Source: Rhodocyclaceae bacterium | GTDB taxonomy: Bacteria > Pseudomonadota > Gammaproteobacteria > Burkholderiales > Rhodocyclaceae | Assembly: GCA_028687645.1 (NCBI GenBank) | Contig: JAQTZQ010000025.1 | Coordinates: 1 to 32,554 of the forward strand | Length of the DNA: 32,554 nt | Direction of reading: 5' to 3' | Part shown: piece after piece, positions 7,814 through 16,941 of the stretch | Position numbering within the stretch: the first letter of the stretch is position 1 | How the letters are laid out: every line of letters starts with the position of its first letter | Notes under the pieces: generated by a model | Database searches by the model: none | Told to the model about the DNA's origin: nothing | What the model saw: only the letters and a program-made list of their open reading frames with translations | Position numbers and translations under genes: made by a program

Positions 7814-8695
7814 CTATGGCGTTCCACGTGGAACGCCAGCACCCCAGATATTTTCCAGCAGGTGACCCAGGCGAAAGCCGGCATCAACAATTCGCTGTTC
7901 GGTAATCCTGTTGGCCTGACGGTGAAAATCTTCGTTAATGCTTGGTAGCAAACTACCTGCAGTGCTCGGGTAGGCGTGCGCCAGCAAACGAAGGCTTTCA
8001 CTACGCCAGATGCGGACAGTGGCCGGCTTGGGTGGCGGGTGGCTCGCTATCAGTCGGTTCGCTTTTTGCGTCAGGCGCTTACCTCGTAGCCAGGGTGGCC
8101 CGGGCAAATCGTCCCAATAGGTGTGCAAGCTGGAAAAGGGTAGGCGGTGATTGTATGGATTTTCAATTTCAAACGCATTGCCACCGTTGTCGTCATACTG
8201 ACCCACATGCAAGGGCTGGTGGATGTCGCCGACGAGATGCAGAAGCCAGGGTAGCGCGTAATATATTTGCTCGATTTTTGCCGTTGACCGCAACAAGTGA
8301 CTGAATTCTTCAATTTTTTGGTCAAGCAAGCCGGCTTTGACGCTGCCGTCGCTATTGAGATTGACGAAATGCCAGTTTTTGTGACGTCTATTGTCCGCCA
8401 AGCCCGGGATTGGCGGTGTTTTGCCCAATTCTTCATGAAAGCGTGGGTCGTTGCGAATATCGTCGGGCCAGGTTGAGGCTTCGGCAAAAATTGCCGAAGC
8501 TTGCGTCGACTTGGCTTTTTGCAACCAGCGCTCATAGTCGGGATGCTTGGCCAGGATTTCCGCAATGTGCTGCTGCGTCGGTAGCGACAACTGTTGCCAA
8601 GCGATAATAGCCGTCAATCGATGTCCAGCAGCATTCCAGGCATGGCTCACGGGAGCCGCCAAGCTGAGTAATAGCGCAAGCAAGAGTTGTTTCAT
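7814..8695 (-). CDS. Secreted S1/P1-type zinc nuclease
   Basis: The chosen ATG (8695-8693) gives 293 residues with a signal peptide cut after A19, leaving W20 as the mature N-terminus, which this family needs as a zinc ligand. The other expected ligands are all visible: H25, D78, H109, H153 and D157 and H163 in HLVGDIHQPLH, and H191 and D195 in HTYWDD. It should therefore be an active trinuclear zinc phosphodiesterase in the periplasm or outside the cell, acting on single-stranded DNA or RNA and perhaps 3'-nucleotides. An upstream in-frame ATG at 8749 would hide the signal peptide and overlap rsmB. It is probably co-transcribed with speD and divergent from rsmB. Confidence 0.92.
   Translation of the reverse strand: MKQLLLALLLSLAAPVSHAWNAAGHRLTAIIAWQQLSLPTQQHIAEILAKHPDYERWLQKAKSTQASAIFAEASTWPDDIRNDPRFHEELGKTPPIPGLADNRRHKNWHFVNLNSDGSVKAGLLDQKIEEFSHLLRSTAKIEQIYYALPWLLHLVGDIHQPLHVGQYDDNGGNAFEIENPYNHRLPFSSLHTYWDDLPGPPWLRGKRLTQKANRLIASHPPPKPATVRIWRSESLRLLAHAYPSTAGSLLPSINEDFHRQANRITEQRIVDAGFRLGHLLENIWGAGVPRGTP
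7818..7837. other. parS-like 20-bp perfect palindrome
   Basis: GGC-GTTCCACGTGGAAC-GCC is a perfect 20-bp palindrome whose inner 14 bp fit the parS core GTTNCACGTGNAAC. It encodes the last few residues (G-V-P-R-G-T-P) of the S1/P1 nuclease and also forms the immediate upstream region of speD. ParB binding is inferred from the motif. Confidence 0.75.
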
Positions 8696-8729
8696 GTGTC
8701 CATTATGCCGCGTGCGATAATCGCGGCCT

Positions 8730-9989
8730 ATGTCCAATCTTGCCCCCACTTCCCTGGCTTACGCCTTGCTGCACGCAGCAAAAGCGAGCGCTTCCGTTTT
8801 CAATGGTCAAAGCTTGGCCGAGAATCTTTTGACCAAGGTTGATCCGCTGGCTCGGCCAGCAGTGCAGGATCTGCTGTACAACAGCTTGCGCCGCTACGGT
8901 TGGGGTGATTTCATTCTCGCCCGGCTGATGGAGCGACCGCTTGACGTGCCTGAAATCAGGGCTTTGCTACTGGTTGCGCTGGCTCGCCTGGAGGCCCGTC
9001 CGGAAGCGACGCATACGACGGTTGATCAGGCGGTATTGGCGGCTGGCGAGTTGATTGATGGCCGTTTGCGTGGCCTGGTCAATGCGGTGTTGCGCAACTA
9101 TTTGCGGCGCCGGGAAGATTTGGCGCAGGCCGTCGCTGCTAATGACGTTGCCACCCATCAACACCCCGGCTGGTGGCTGGAGGCCTTGCGCGCCGCCTGG
9201 CCCAATGACTGGCAAAGCATTGCGTCGGCTGGTAACCAACCACCACCGATGGCTTTGCGGGTCAATCAGCGGCGCGTCTCGCCAGAGACCTATCTGGCAC
9301 AGTTGGAGGCCGCCGAGATTCCCGCACGGCGGGATGTGCAGGACGCCATTCTGCTGGACAAGCCGGTGCCGGTAGAGCGTCTGCCGGGTTTTGCCGAAGG
9401 CTTGGCTTCGGTTCAAGACCCCGGCGCACAACGGGCGGCGTTCCTGCTTGACCCGGCACCGGGTAGCCGGGTGCTCGACGCCTGTGCTGCACCCGGCGGC
9501 AAGGCCGCGCATTTGCTGGAACGTGCCGATCTTGATCTGGTGGCCCTCGACCTCAAGCCGCCACGTTGTCGACGGATTGAAGAAAACCTGGCAAGACTGG
9601 GGTTGACCGCAACCATCAAGGTGGCCGATTGCATCAAGAAAGATACCTGGTGGGATGGCCAGCTATTTGACGCCATTCTGGCCGACGTACCGTGCACCGC
9701 CAGTGGTGTTGTGCGGCGCAATCCTGATGCCAAGTGGCTGCGTCGCTTCGATGATATTGCCAGTTTTTCGGCCACTCAGTCACGCATGCTCGACGCGCTG
9801 TGGCTGTGTTTACGCCCCGGCGGTAAGCTGCTTTACGCCACCTGTTCCGTGTTTGCAGCAGAAAATACCGGGCAAATTTCGCAGTTTCTAAAGCGCCAAC
9901 CCAAAGCGCGACGCATCTCCGAGGAGCAGTTATTACCCGCTGCCGACCATGATGGCTTTTTTTACTGTCTGCTTGAAAAGCGTGACTAA
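8730..9989 (+). CDS. rsmB: 16S rRNA (cytosine-967-C5)-methyltransferase
   Basis: This 419-residue enzyme methylates C967 of 16S rRNA. The N-terminal NusB-like RNA-binding domain covers about 1-135 and includes VNAVLRNYLRR. The catalytic domain has AdoMet motif I VLDACAAPGGKAAHL (248-262), an Asp-containing VALDLKP, and two cysteines: C322 in DVPCTASGVVRRNPD and C372 in LLYATCSVF. These match C325 and C375 of E. coli RsmB, of which the latter is the nucleophile. It starts 34 nt from the divergent nuclease start and opens the rsmB-DUF4390-ntrYX-trkAH run. Confidence 0.96.
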   Translation: MSNLAPTSLAYALLHAAKASASVFNGQSLAENLLTKVDPLARPAVQDLLYNSLRRYGWGDFILARLMERPLDVPEIRALLLVALARLEARPEATHTTVDQAVLAAGELIDGRLRGLVNAVLRNYLRRREDLAQAVAANDVATHQHPGWWLEALRAAWPNDWQSIASAGNQPPPMALRVNQRRVSPETYLAQLEAAEIPARRDVQDAILLDKPVPVERLPGFAEGLASVQDPGAQRAAFLLDPAPGSRVLDACAAPGGKAAHLLERADLDLVALDLKPPRCRRIEENLARLGLTATIKVADCIKKDTWWDGQLFDAILADVPCTASGVVRRNPDAKWLRRFDDIASFSATQSRMLDALWLCLRPGGKLLYATCSVFAAENTGQISQFLKRQPKARRISEEQLLPAADHDGFFYCLLEKRD

Positions 9990-10563
9990 ACGTCTGCGGG
10001 CTTTTCTTCTCGCTAGCCTGCTGCTGATCCCAAGCTTGCTTTGGGCGGCTGAGATCGAGGTCGTCAATCCGCAAATTTCGGTGACCGAAGATGGCTATGT
10101 ACTGGCCGCCGATTTTAATTTCGAGTTCAACGAACGTCTCGAAGAGGCCGTGACCAAAGGCGTCGTACTCTACTTTGTTGCTGACTTTGAGTTGACCAAG
10201 CCGCGCTGGTACTGGTTGGAGGAAAAGTCAGCAACGCGTAGCCAGACGTTTCGCCTGTCTTATCACGCCTTGACGCGCCAATATCGCCTGACGACGGGAG
10301 GTTTGCACCAGAGCTTTTCTTCGCTGACAGATGCTTTGCTGGTGTTCTCACGCATCCGTGGCTGGCTGGTGGTTGAAAAAGGCGACAAGGCGGTACGTCC
10401 GGGTGAGCCTTACGAGGCGCGTTTGCGGCTGCGCCTGGATTTGAATCAGTTGCCCCGCCCCTTCCAGATCAGCGCCCTGAGTACTAAAGACTGGAGTTTG
10501 GCCTCCGAATGGAAAGCCTGGAGCATCACGCTGCCACCTCTTAACGTGGCGGAAGTCAAGTGA
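9982..10563 (+). CDS. DUF4390 family membrane-anchored or exported protein
   Basis: I choose the GTG at 9982, which overlaps the last codons of rsmB and starts with MTKRLRAFLLASLLLIPSLLWAA, a good signal peptide or membrane anchor. An ATG at 9949 would add 11 residues before it. The mature part (193 residues in total) is a beta-rich domain with no catalytic motif. It matches the DUF4390 family, commonly found between rsmB and ntrY in betaproteobacteria. Its last codon overlaps the GTG of ntrY. The constant position suggests a role with the NtrY sensor, perhaps as a periplasmic accessory, but this is inference. Confidence 0.85.
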   Translation: MTKRLRAFLLASLLLIPSLLWAAEIEVVNPQISVTEDGYVLAADFNFEFNERLEEAVTKGVVLYFVADFELTKPRWYWLEEKSATRSQTFRLSYHALTRQYRLTTGGLHQSFSSLTDALLVFSRIRGWLVVEKGDKAVRPGEPYEARLRLRLDLNQLPRPFQISALSTKDWSLASEWKAWSITLPPLNVAEVK

Positions 10564-12716
10564 AGCGTCTGGTGGCCGCGGGGGGTGCTTTGGCAGCGGC
10601 GATTGGTGGCATCGTCTGGTTCCTCCTGCTGATGTCGACAGCCGCCGACACGGTGTTGTTCTCACGCAATTACCCCCTGTTGATCGCTCTCAACGTAGTT
10701 CTGGCTCTAGGTATGCTGAGTCTGGTTGGCTGGCAATTGCGCTCGCTGTGGGTTGATTATCGGGCGCAGATTTTTGGTGCTCGGCTCAAGTTGCGTTTGA
10801 TGCTGATGTTTGGTGTGGTGGCGGTTTTGCCGGGTGCGCTGGTTTACGGCGTTTCGGTACAATTCGTCACGCGATCAATTGAAAGCTGGTTTGATGTGCG
10901 CGTTGAGAAAGCGCTTGAATCCGGACTGCAACTCGGTCGGTCGGCCCTGGATTCGCAGTTGGCTGACCTGCTTGAAAAGGCGCGCAGCATGGCGGCTGAG
11001 TTGTCGGATGTGAGGGAATCATCGCGGCGCTCGGCCCTGTTGCGCTTGCGCGATGAACATAGTATCCAGTCGGCGGCACTGTTTTCCGTCGGTGGGCAAT
11101 TGTTGTCCAGCGCCACCGCAGATCTCAGCAGTTTGCTGCCGGACTTGCCGACCCAGGCACAGCTCAAGCAGGCACGATCGGCGCGTTCGGTAACCTCGGT
11201 CGAGGGCGATGGCGGCAAACTTCACTTGCGGGCGCTGGTGCCAGTGACTTCACGCGATCTTTATGAAGAGCCGCGCATACTGCAATTAACCCATCCGGTG
11301 CCGGCTGGTCTGGCACTGGATGCCGATGCGGTCCAGGGGGTATATCGGGACTATCAGGAACTGCAATTGGCGCGTCAGGGGCTGACTCAAATTTATGCCA
11401 TGACTTTGACGTTGACCGTACTGGTTGCCTTGTTTGCTGCCTTTGCGCTGGCCTACGTCATGGCGCGGCGCCTCGTGGCACCGCTGCACATTCTGGCGGA
11501 AGGCACTCAGGCTGTAGCGCAGGGCGACTTTTCGCCGCGTGAGGCGGTATATAGCAGCGATGAACTGGGGATTTTGACCCAATCATTCAATCGCATGACT
11601 CGCCAACTGGCCGATGCGCGCCACGATACCGAACGCCACCGGAACGAACTGGAGGCGGCGCGTGGCTATCTTGAGTCGATTCTCGCCAATCTTTCGGCAG
11701 GGGTGCTGGTATTCGACCGTTCTTTTGTCCTGCGCACGGTGAATGAAGGTGCATTGACCATTTTGAATGATGATTTTGTCGATCTGATCGGGCATGAGGT
11801 GGCTAATTGGCCTCGGCAAACGGTATTGGGTGAATTCATCCGCAACCAGTTGGCGGCGACCGAGGAAATTGAATGGCAGGCTCAACTTGAGATGGAACGA
11901 TTGAATGGCATGCCGCAAGTCCTGCTGTTGCGTGGATCCCGATTGCCGGCGATTAGTGGCGGCGGCGATGTGGTGGTTTTTGACGATGTGACACGGGTTA
12001 TTGCCGCCCAGCGCAGTGCTGCCTGGGGCGAGGTGGCACGGCGTTTGGCGCACGAAATCAAGAACCCGCTAACGCCGATCCAGCTTTCGGCAGAACGCTT
12101 GCAGTTCAAGTTGGCCGACAAACTGTCAAATGGCGATGCCGAGATGTTGGCGCGTGGTACGCAAACCATAATCAATCAGGTGCAAGCCATGAAGCGTATG
12201 GTCGATGACTTTCGCGACTATGCCCGTCTGCCGACTCCCGACGTTTCACCGCTCGATCTCAATGAATTGATCAGTGAGGTTCTGGGTCTCTATGAAAGCT
12301 CATCGGCAACCATTATTGTTGAACTGGCACCGCATTTGCCGAAAATTCTGGGCGATGCGACTCAGCTTCGCCAGTTGATTCACAATCTCCTGCGCAATGC
12401 CGAAGACGCGCTGGAAGGCCACGAGGCAGGACGTATCGGAATTACCACCAAAGGTCTCAATCGCTACGCTGAATTGTTGATTAGCGATAATGGCAGCGGC
12501 TTTCCGCCTGAAATTTTGCCGAAAATATTTGAACCCTACGTCACGACCAAGGTGCGTGGCACCGGTCTTGGCATGCCTATCGTCAAGAAAATTGTTGACG
12601 AACACCTGGGCACCATTGAAATTAGTAATGCACCGGAGGGCGGGGCGAGAATTCGCATTCGTCTGCCGCTGGTGAAAGAGGAGGAAGCCAAAAATGGCAA
12701 TCATTCTGGTCGTTGA
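10560..12716 (+). CDS. ntrY: NtrY-type membrane sensor histidine kinase
   Basis: This 718-residue kinase starts at a GTG overlapping the previous stop (GTGA, 10560-10563). Membrane segments are seen at about 7-27, 38-60, 80-102 and 279-301. The last two enclose a periplasmic or extracytoplasmic sensor of about 175 residues. HAMP follows (about 302-355), then a PAS-like domain (365-480) and the kinase core: phospho-acceptor H498 in LAHEIKNPLTP, N-box LLRNAEDAL, G1 DNGSGFP and G2 GTGLGMPIVKKI. It is the partner of the response regulator downstream, which overlaps it by 23 bp. NtrYX systems in other proteobacteria link nitrogen, redox and respiration control; the signal here is unknown. Confidence 0.93.
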   Translation: MKRLVAAGGALAAAIGGIVWFLLLMSTAADTVLFSRNYPLLIALNVVLALGMLSLVGWQLRSLWVDYRAQIFGARLKLRLMLMFGVVAVLPGALVYGVSVQFVTRSIESWFDVRVEKALESGLQLGRSALDSQLADLLEKARSMAAELSDVRESSRRSALLRLRDEHSIQSAALFSVGGQLLSSATADLSSLLPDLPTQAQLKQARSARSVTSVEGDGGKLHLRALVPVTSRDLYEEPRILQLTHPVPAGLALDADAVQGVYRDYQELQLARQGLTQIYAMTLTLTVLVALFAAFALAYVMARRLVAPLHILAEGTQAVAQGDFSPREAVYSSDELGILTQSFNRMTRQLADARHDTERHRNELEAARGYLESILANLSAGVLVFDRSFVLRTVNEGALTILNDDFVDLIGHEVANWPRQTVLGEFIRNQLAATEEIEWQAQLEMERLNGMPQVLLLRGSRLPAISGGGDVVVFDDVTRVIAAQRSAAWGEVARRLAHEIKNPLTPIQLSAERLQFKLADKLSNGDAEMLARGTQTIINQVQAMKRMVDDFRDYARLPTPDVSPLDLNELISEVLGLYESSSATIIVELAPHLPKILGDATQLRQLIHNLLRNAEDALEGHEAGRIGITTKGLNRYAELLISDNGSGFPPEILPKIFEPYVTTKVRGTGLGMPIVKKIVDEHLGTIEISNAPEGGARIRIRLPLVKEEEAKNGNHSGR

Positions 12717-13959
12717 CGATGAAGTCGGCATTCGCGAACTGCTTTCAGAAATTCTGATCGACGAAGGCTACGATGTCCGGTTAGCTGAAAACGCTACCGC
12801 AGCACGGCGGATTCGCGGTGAATTGCGACCTGATCTGGTACTGCTTGATATCTGGATGCCGGATACCGATGGCATTTCGCTGCTCAAGGAATGGCATGCT
12901 GCCGGTCTGCTCAATATGCCGGTAGTCATGATGTCCGGCCATGGCACGATTGATACAGCAGTTGAGGCGACGCGGTTCGGTGCCTTCGATTTCCTGGAAA
13001 AGCCAATTGCGCTGCAAAAACTGCTGTCGACCGTACAAAAGGCGATGAAGCACGACTCGGCGCCGCAGCACCCGCCGCTGACGCTGGAGGCTTTCGGGCG
13101 TTCCGGCTTCGTCAAGGAATTCAAGCGTCGGCTGGAGCAGGCTGCGGCCAAGTCATCCTTGCTGCTGATCAAGGGCGCCACTGGCGGCATGGCTGAAATT
13201 TGCGCCCGTACTTTGCAGCCACCGCGCGCGCCCTGGCTGGATTTGTCGACGCTGAGCAGTGCCCTGACTCAGGATATGCTGGAAAAAGTTTCCGGTGGCT
13301 TGATTTTCGTGCCCGATCTGGCGGTTCTCGGCAAAATGCAGCAAATGAATCTGGCTTATGCGGTCGACCGCCTGGACAAGCTGAATTTGCAATTGGTTGC
13401 AGCCATCGCGCGGCCCGTCTCATCCCTGATTGAGTCGGGTTGGGATGCCAAGTTGCTGACCCGCCTGAGCGAGGTCTGGTTGGCTTTGCCGCCATTGGCC
13501 GGACATGCGGATGAATTGCCAGAAATTGCCAGCCTGCTGCTGACCAACTTTATTGAGCGCGGAGAGGTTCAACCAAAGCGCTTGTCGTCCGGGGCGCTGA
13601 ATGTTTTGCGCACCTTGCCCTGGAAAAATCAACCGGAAGCCAGTTGGGGTGATCTTTATGCCTTGGTTCGCAACCTCGCGCTGACTGCGCTCGAAGACGA
13701 GATCAGTGCTGACGATGTACGCCGTGTGGCGCCGGTCGAGGAAAGTGCGGAGAGCGAAATGGCCTCGCTGTTGCCGCTGTTCGAACATCAGCTCCGCGAG
13801 GCGCGTGATGCTTTCGAGAAGCTATATTTTGAACATCATCTGCGCCTTGAGGGGGGCAACATGACAAAATTGGCCGAGCGCTCGGGTCTTGAACGTACTC
13901 ATTTGTATCGTAAGCTGAAGCAATTGGGCATTGCCTTGAACAAGCGTCACGAAGACTAG
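12694..13959 (+). CDS. ntrX: NtrX-type response regulator with degenerate AAA+ domain
   Basis: This 421-residue regulator has a canonical receiver domain (1-120, phospho-acceptor D52 in VLLDIWMPDTDG) and a Fis-type helix-turn-helix at the C-terminus (about 385-417, MTKLAERSGLERTHLYRKLK). The middle region is colinear with a sigma-54 activator domain but eroded. The Walker A position reads GATGGMA (161-167) without GK[ST]. The Walker B position reads GGLIFVPDL, with Pro-Asp instead of Asp-Glu. No GAFTGA loop exists between them, since only about 20 residues separate WLDLSTL from GGLIF. It therefore should not remodel sigma-54 holoenzyme and probably acts as a DNA-binding regulator. GAGGAAG precedes the ATG. 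Confidence 0.9.
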   Translation: MAIILVVDDEVGIRELLSEILIDEGYDVRLAENATAARRIRGELRPDLVLLDIWMPDTDGISLLKEWHAAGLLNMPVVMMSGHGTIDTAVEATRFGAFDFLEKPIALQKLLSTVQKAMKHDSAPQHPPLTLEAFGRSGFVKEFKRRLEQAAAKSSLLLIKGATGGMAEICARTLQPPRAPWLDLSTLSSALTQDMLEKVSGGLIFVPDLAVLGKMQQMNLAYAVDRLDKLNLQLVAAIARPVSSLIESGWDAKLLTRLSEVWLALPPLAGHADELPEIASLLLTNFIERGEVQPKRLSSGALNVLRTLPWKNQPEASWGDLYALVRNLALTALEDEISADDVRRVAPVEESAESEMASLLPLFEHQLREARDAFEKLYFEHHLRLEGGNMTKLAERSGLERTHLYRKLKQLGIALNKRHED

Positions 13960-13985
13960 ATGACGCATCGCAGCTAGGGGAAAGC

Positions 13986-15419
13986 ATGAAAATCATCATT
14001 CTCGGGGCCGGCCAGGTCGGTGCCAGTGTGGCTGAGGGTCTGGTCTCTGAGGAAAACGACATCACCATTGTCGATCTTGACGGCGCCCGACTGGCGCAAT
14101 TACAGGATCGACTGGATTTGCGCACAGTCCAGGGAAATGCTGCGCTGCCTTCGGTGATGCGTAGCGCTGGTGCCGAGGATGCCGACATGATCATCGCTCT
14201 GACCCAGAGCGATCAAAGCAATCTGGTTGCCTGCAAGCTGGCACACAGTGTTTTCAATATTCCGACTCGTATCGCTCGTTTGCGCTCTCCCGATTTTCTT
14301 GAAGACAGGAGCTTGTTGTCTGAAGAGAACTTCGCTGTCGATTTCGCTTTATGTCCGGAGCAGGTCATTACCGACTATATCCGGCGCCTGATCGAATTTC
14401 CCGAGGCGTTGCAGGTGCTGGAGTTTGCCCGTGGGCGGGTCAGCTTGGTAGCGGTCCTTGCTTACGCCGATGGATTGTTGGTGGGAAAGCCGATCAAGGC
14501 GATGCGTGAGCTACTCCCGCTGGAAATGGATGCGCGGATTGCCGCTATTTTCCGCCGTAACCAACCCGTATTTCCTGATGGAGATACCATTATCGAGGCC
14601 GGGGATGAGGTGTTTCTGTTGGCCGCTGCCGAACACATCAGGCCGGTTTTACGACAATTGCGGCGAATGATGACGCCGGTTCAGCGGATCATGATTGCCG
14701 GTGGCGGCAATGTCGGTTTCCGGGTTGCCAAATCGCTCGAAAAGCGCTACGAAATCAAGATCATCGAAGGGCGAAAAGAACGTGCTGAACAGATTGCCTG
14801 CGAACTCGACAACACGCTGGTTTTGCTCGGTGATGTGACTGACGAGGATTTGCTGGAGCAGGAGAATATTGCCGAGATGGATCTCTTCCTCGCCCTGACC
14901 AATGACGATGAAGACAATATCATGTCCGGCAATCTGGCCAAGCGACTCGGCTGCAAGCGGGTTTTGGCATTGATCAATCGGCGCGCTTACGCTGAGATGA
15001 TTGAGGGAGGGGCGATTGATATCGGCATTTCGCCCGCACAGGTCTCCATCGGTACGCTGCTGGCCCATGTGCGAGCGGGCGATGTCGCCGAAGTCCATTC
15101 TTTGCGTCGTGGTGCGGCCGAGGCGCTTGAGTTGGTTGCTCACGGTGACGCGAAGAGTTCGAAGGTGATCGGCAAGCGGATTGATCAGATCGACTGGCCG
15201 GGCGGGGTAACTGTTGCGGCTCTGGTACGAAATTTTGATAAAAAAGTGATAGTTGGGCAAACCGATGACTGGACGGCTATCACGCGCCAGGGCGAGGTAT
15301 TCATTGCGCATCACGACACAGTGATTGAAGCGGATGACCATGTGATTGTTTTTTGCACGCGCAAAAAGCAGGTCAAGAAGGTCGAAAAGTTGTTCCAGGT
15401 CGGTTTTCACTTCTTTTAA
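13986..15419 (+). CDS. trkA: Trk system potassium uptake protein TrkA
   Basis: This 477-residue peripheral membrane protein gates TrkH in response to nucleotides. It has two RCK units, each with a Rossmann fold and a TrkA-C domain. The first begins IIILGAGQVGASVAEGL (GxGxxG, acidic D of IVDLD). The second begins around residue 236 with IAGGGNVGFRVAKSL and IIEGRKE. Two TrkA-C segments follow at about 140-220 and 385-470. The length fits E. coli TrkA (458). GGGGAAAG precedes the ATG by a few nt. trkH follows after 10 nt, so both subunits are made together. Confidence 0.95.
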   Translation: MKIIILGAGQVGASVAEGLVSEENDITIVDLDGARLAQLQDRLDLRTVQGNAALPSVMRSAGAEDADMIIALTQSDQSNLVACKLAHSVFNIPTRIARLRSPDFLEDRSLLSEENFAVDFALCPEQVITDYIRRLIEFPEALQVLEFARGRVSLVAVLAYADGLLVGKPIKAMRELLPLEMDARIAAIFRRNQPVFPDGDTIIEAGDEVFLLAAAEHIRPVLRQLRRMMTPVQRIMIAGGGNVGFRVAKSLEKRYEIKIIEGRKERAEQIACELDNTLVLLGDVTDEDLLEQENIAEMDLFLALTNDDEDNIMSGNLAKRLGCKRVLALINRRAYAEMIEGGAIDIGISPAQVSIGTLLAHVRAGDVAEVHSLRRGAAEALELVAHGDAKSSKVIGKRIDQIDWPGGVTVAALVRNFDKKVIVGQTDDWTAITRQGEVFIAHHDTVIEADDHVIVFCTRKKQVKKVEKLFQVGFHFF

Positions 15420-15429
15420 GGCGTAGACC

Positions 15430-16884
15430 GTGACCCGCTTTGCCCCGGTATACCGCGCACTCGGCATGATCATCATGCTCTTTGCGCTGACCATGTTGGC
15501 GCCCCTGATTCTCTCCTATGTGACCAACGATGGCGCGCAGTCGGCTTACGATGAGGCGTTTTTGCTGACTTTGCTGAGTGGCACGTTTCTTTGGTATCGC
15601 TATCGCAACTGCAAGCGCGAACTCAACATTCGCGACGGATTTTTGATGGTCGTTCTGGTGTGGACCGTACTACCTGCCTTTGCCGCCATTCCTTTCATGA
15701 TTCATTTGGGGATTAGCCACACCGATGCTTATTTTGAGGCAATCTCCGGCCTGACCACGACGGGCGCTACGGTACTGTCCAATCTCGACACCTTGCCGAT
15801 GTCGGTCAACCTCTGGCGTCACGAACTGGTCTGGGTTGGCGGTATGGGCTTGATTGTGCTGGCGATTGCCATTCTGCCCTTGCTGGGTATTGGCGGTCGC
15901 CAGATGTTCAAGGCGGAAACCCCGGGGCCGATGAAAGATTCCAAGATGACCCCACGCATTGCAGAAACCGCCAAGGGTCTATGGCTGGTCTATGTTGGTG
16001 TTTCAATTGCTTGCGCCATCTCCTACCGACTCGCCGGCATGTCCTGGTTTGATGCTGTGTGTCACATGGGGTCGACCATGGGGCTGGGTGGGTTTTCGAC
16101 CCACGATGCCAGTTTTGGCTTTTTCAATTCACCGGCGATTGAGGGCGTCAGCATTTTCTTCATGCTGATTGCCGGGATGAATTTCGGAACGTTGTTTCTC
16201 GCCATCAGCGGACGCTCCCTGCGCGCCTACTTTACCGACCCCGAAGCGCCGTGGTTTATTGGTGTCACGTTGATCAGTATCTTTGTTGTCGGCATGTATA
16301 TCTGGAAGGATGGCGCCTATCCCGATCTTGATACGGCCATGCGGCATGCCGCTTTCAATGTGGTGTCAATTGCCACAACGACCGGTTATGCCAGCGTTGA
16401 CTATGCCCTGTGGCCGATTTTTGCCCCGCTGTGGATGCTTTTCCTCTCCAGTTTCGCCACCAGCGCCGGATCAACAGGCGGTGGCATCAAAATGGCTCGC
16501 GCCCTGCTGCTCTACAAGCAAGTCTATCGTGAGTTACTGCGTGCCATGCATCCGAATGCGGTCTACAACATTCGCCTGGCCGGGCAAGTTGCGCCACAAC
16601 CTATTTTGTTCGCGGTTCTCGCCTTCGGCTTCATGTATATGGTCAGTATCGTCTCACTGACACTGGTGCTCTCCTTTACCGGGCTCGACATCATTTCTGC
16701 CTTCACGGCGGTAGTTGCCAGTGTGAACAACACGGGCCCGGGGTTGGGCGTGGTTGGCCCGTCGACCACCTACGCCGTACTCGGCGATTTTCAAACCTGG
16801 GTGTGCATTTTTGCCATGTTACTGGGGCGTCTGGAAATTTTTACTTTGCTGGTTGTTCTGACTCCCGCTTTCTGGCGTAAGTGA
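15430..16884 (+). CDS. trkH: Trk system potassium uptake protein TrkH
   Basis: This 484-residue integral membrane K+ channel or transporter subunit begins at a GTG 10 nt after trkA. All four pore-loop signatures of the TrkH/KtrB superfamily can be read in order: GLTTTGATVLSNLD, GSTMGLGGFSTHDASFG, TTTGYASVDYALWP and NNTGPGLGVVGP, with selectivity-filter glycines intact. About ten or more hydrophobic segments flank these loops. Together with trkA this gives a complete potassium uptake system. The link to ntrYX upstream is a recurrent arrangement in proteobacteria. Confidence 0.95.
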   Translation: MTRFAPVYRALGMIIMLFALTMLAPLILSYVTNDGAQSAYDEAFLLTLLSGTFLWYRYRNCKRELNIRDGFLMVVLVWTVLPAFAAIPFMIHLGISHTDAYFEAISGLTTTGATVLSNLDTLPMSVNLWRHELVWVGGMGLIVLAIAILPLLGIGGRQMFKAETPGPMKDSKMTPRIAETAKGLWLVYVGVSIACAISYRLAGMSWFDAVCHMGSTMGLGGFSTHDASFGFFNSPAIEGVSIFFMLIAGMNFGTLFLAISGRSLRAYFTDPEAPWFIGVTLISIFVVGMYIWKDGAYPDLDTAMRHAAFNVVSIATTTGYASVDYALWPIFAPLWMLFLSSFATSAGSTGGGIKMARALLLYKQVYRELLRAMHPNAVYNIRLAGQVAPQPILFAVLAFGFMYMVSIVSLTLVLSFTGLDIISAFTAVVASVNNTGPGLGVVGPSTTYAVLGDFQTWVCIFAMLLGRLEIFTLLVVLTPAFWRK

Positions 16885-16896
16885 CCTGAGCTTGAT

Positions 16897-16918
16897 AAAG
16901 GCGGATAATCCCGCCTTT
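16897..16918 (+). terminator. Hairpin after trkH (weak intrinsic terminator candidate)
   Basis: AAAGGCGG-ATAATC-CCGCCTTT forms an 8-bp stem with a 6-nt loop, starting 12 nt after the trkH stop and ending 23 nt before hemE. Only the Ts of the stem itself supply a short U-run, so termination may be partial and hemE may be read through. Confidence 0.55.
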
Positions 16919-16941
16919 GCGAATTTCTGGCGGAGTACCCC

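Noticed and set aside
12694-13959. Frameshift as the reason for the missing ATPase motifs in the NtrX-like gene
   Set aside because: The frame is continuous, the regions before and after align in register with NtrX domains, and no alternative frame restores Walker A or GAFTGA. It looks like true divergence.
14649-15494. Long open frame on the minus strand opposite trkA
   Set aside because: It lies wholly opposite the well-supported trkA and the trkH start and shows no family resemblance; it is a high-GC antisense shadow.
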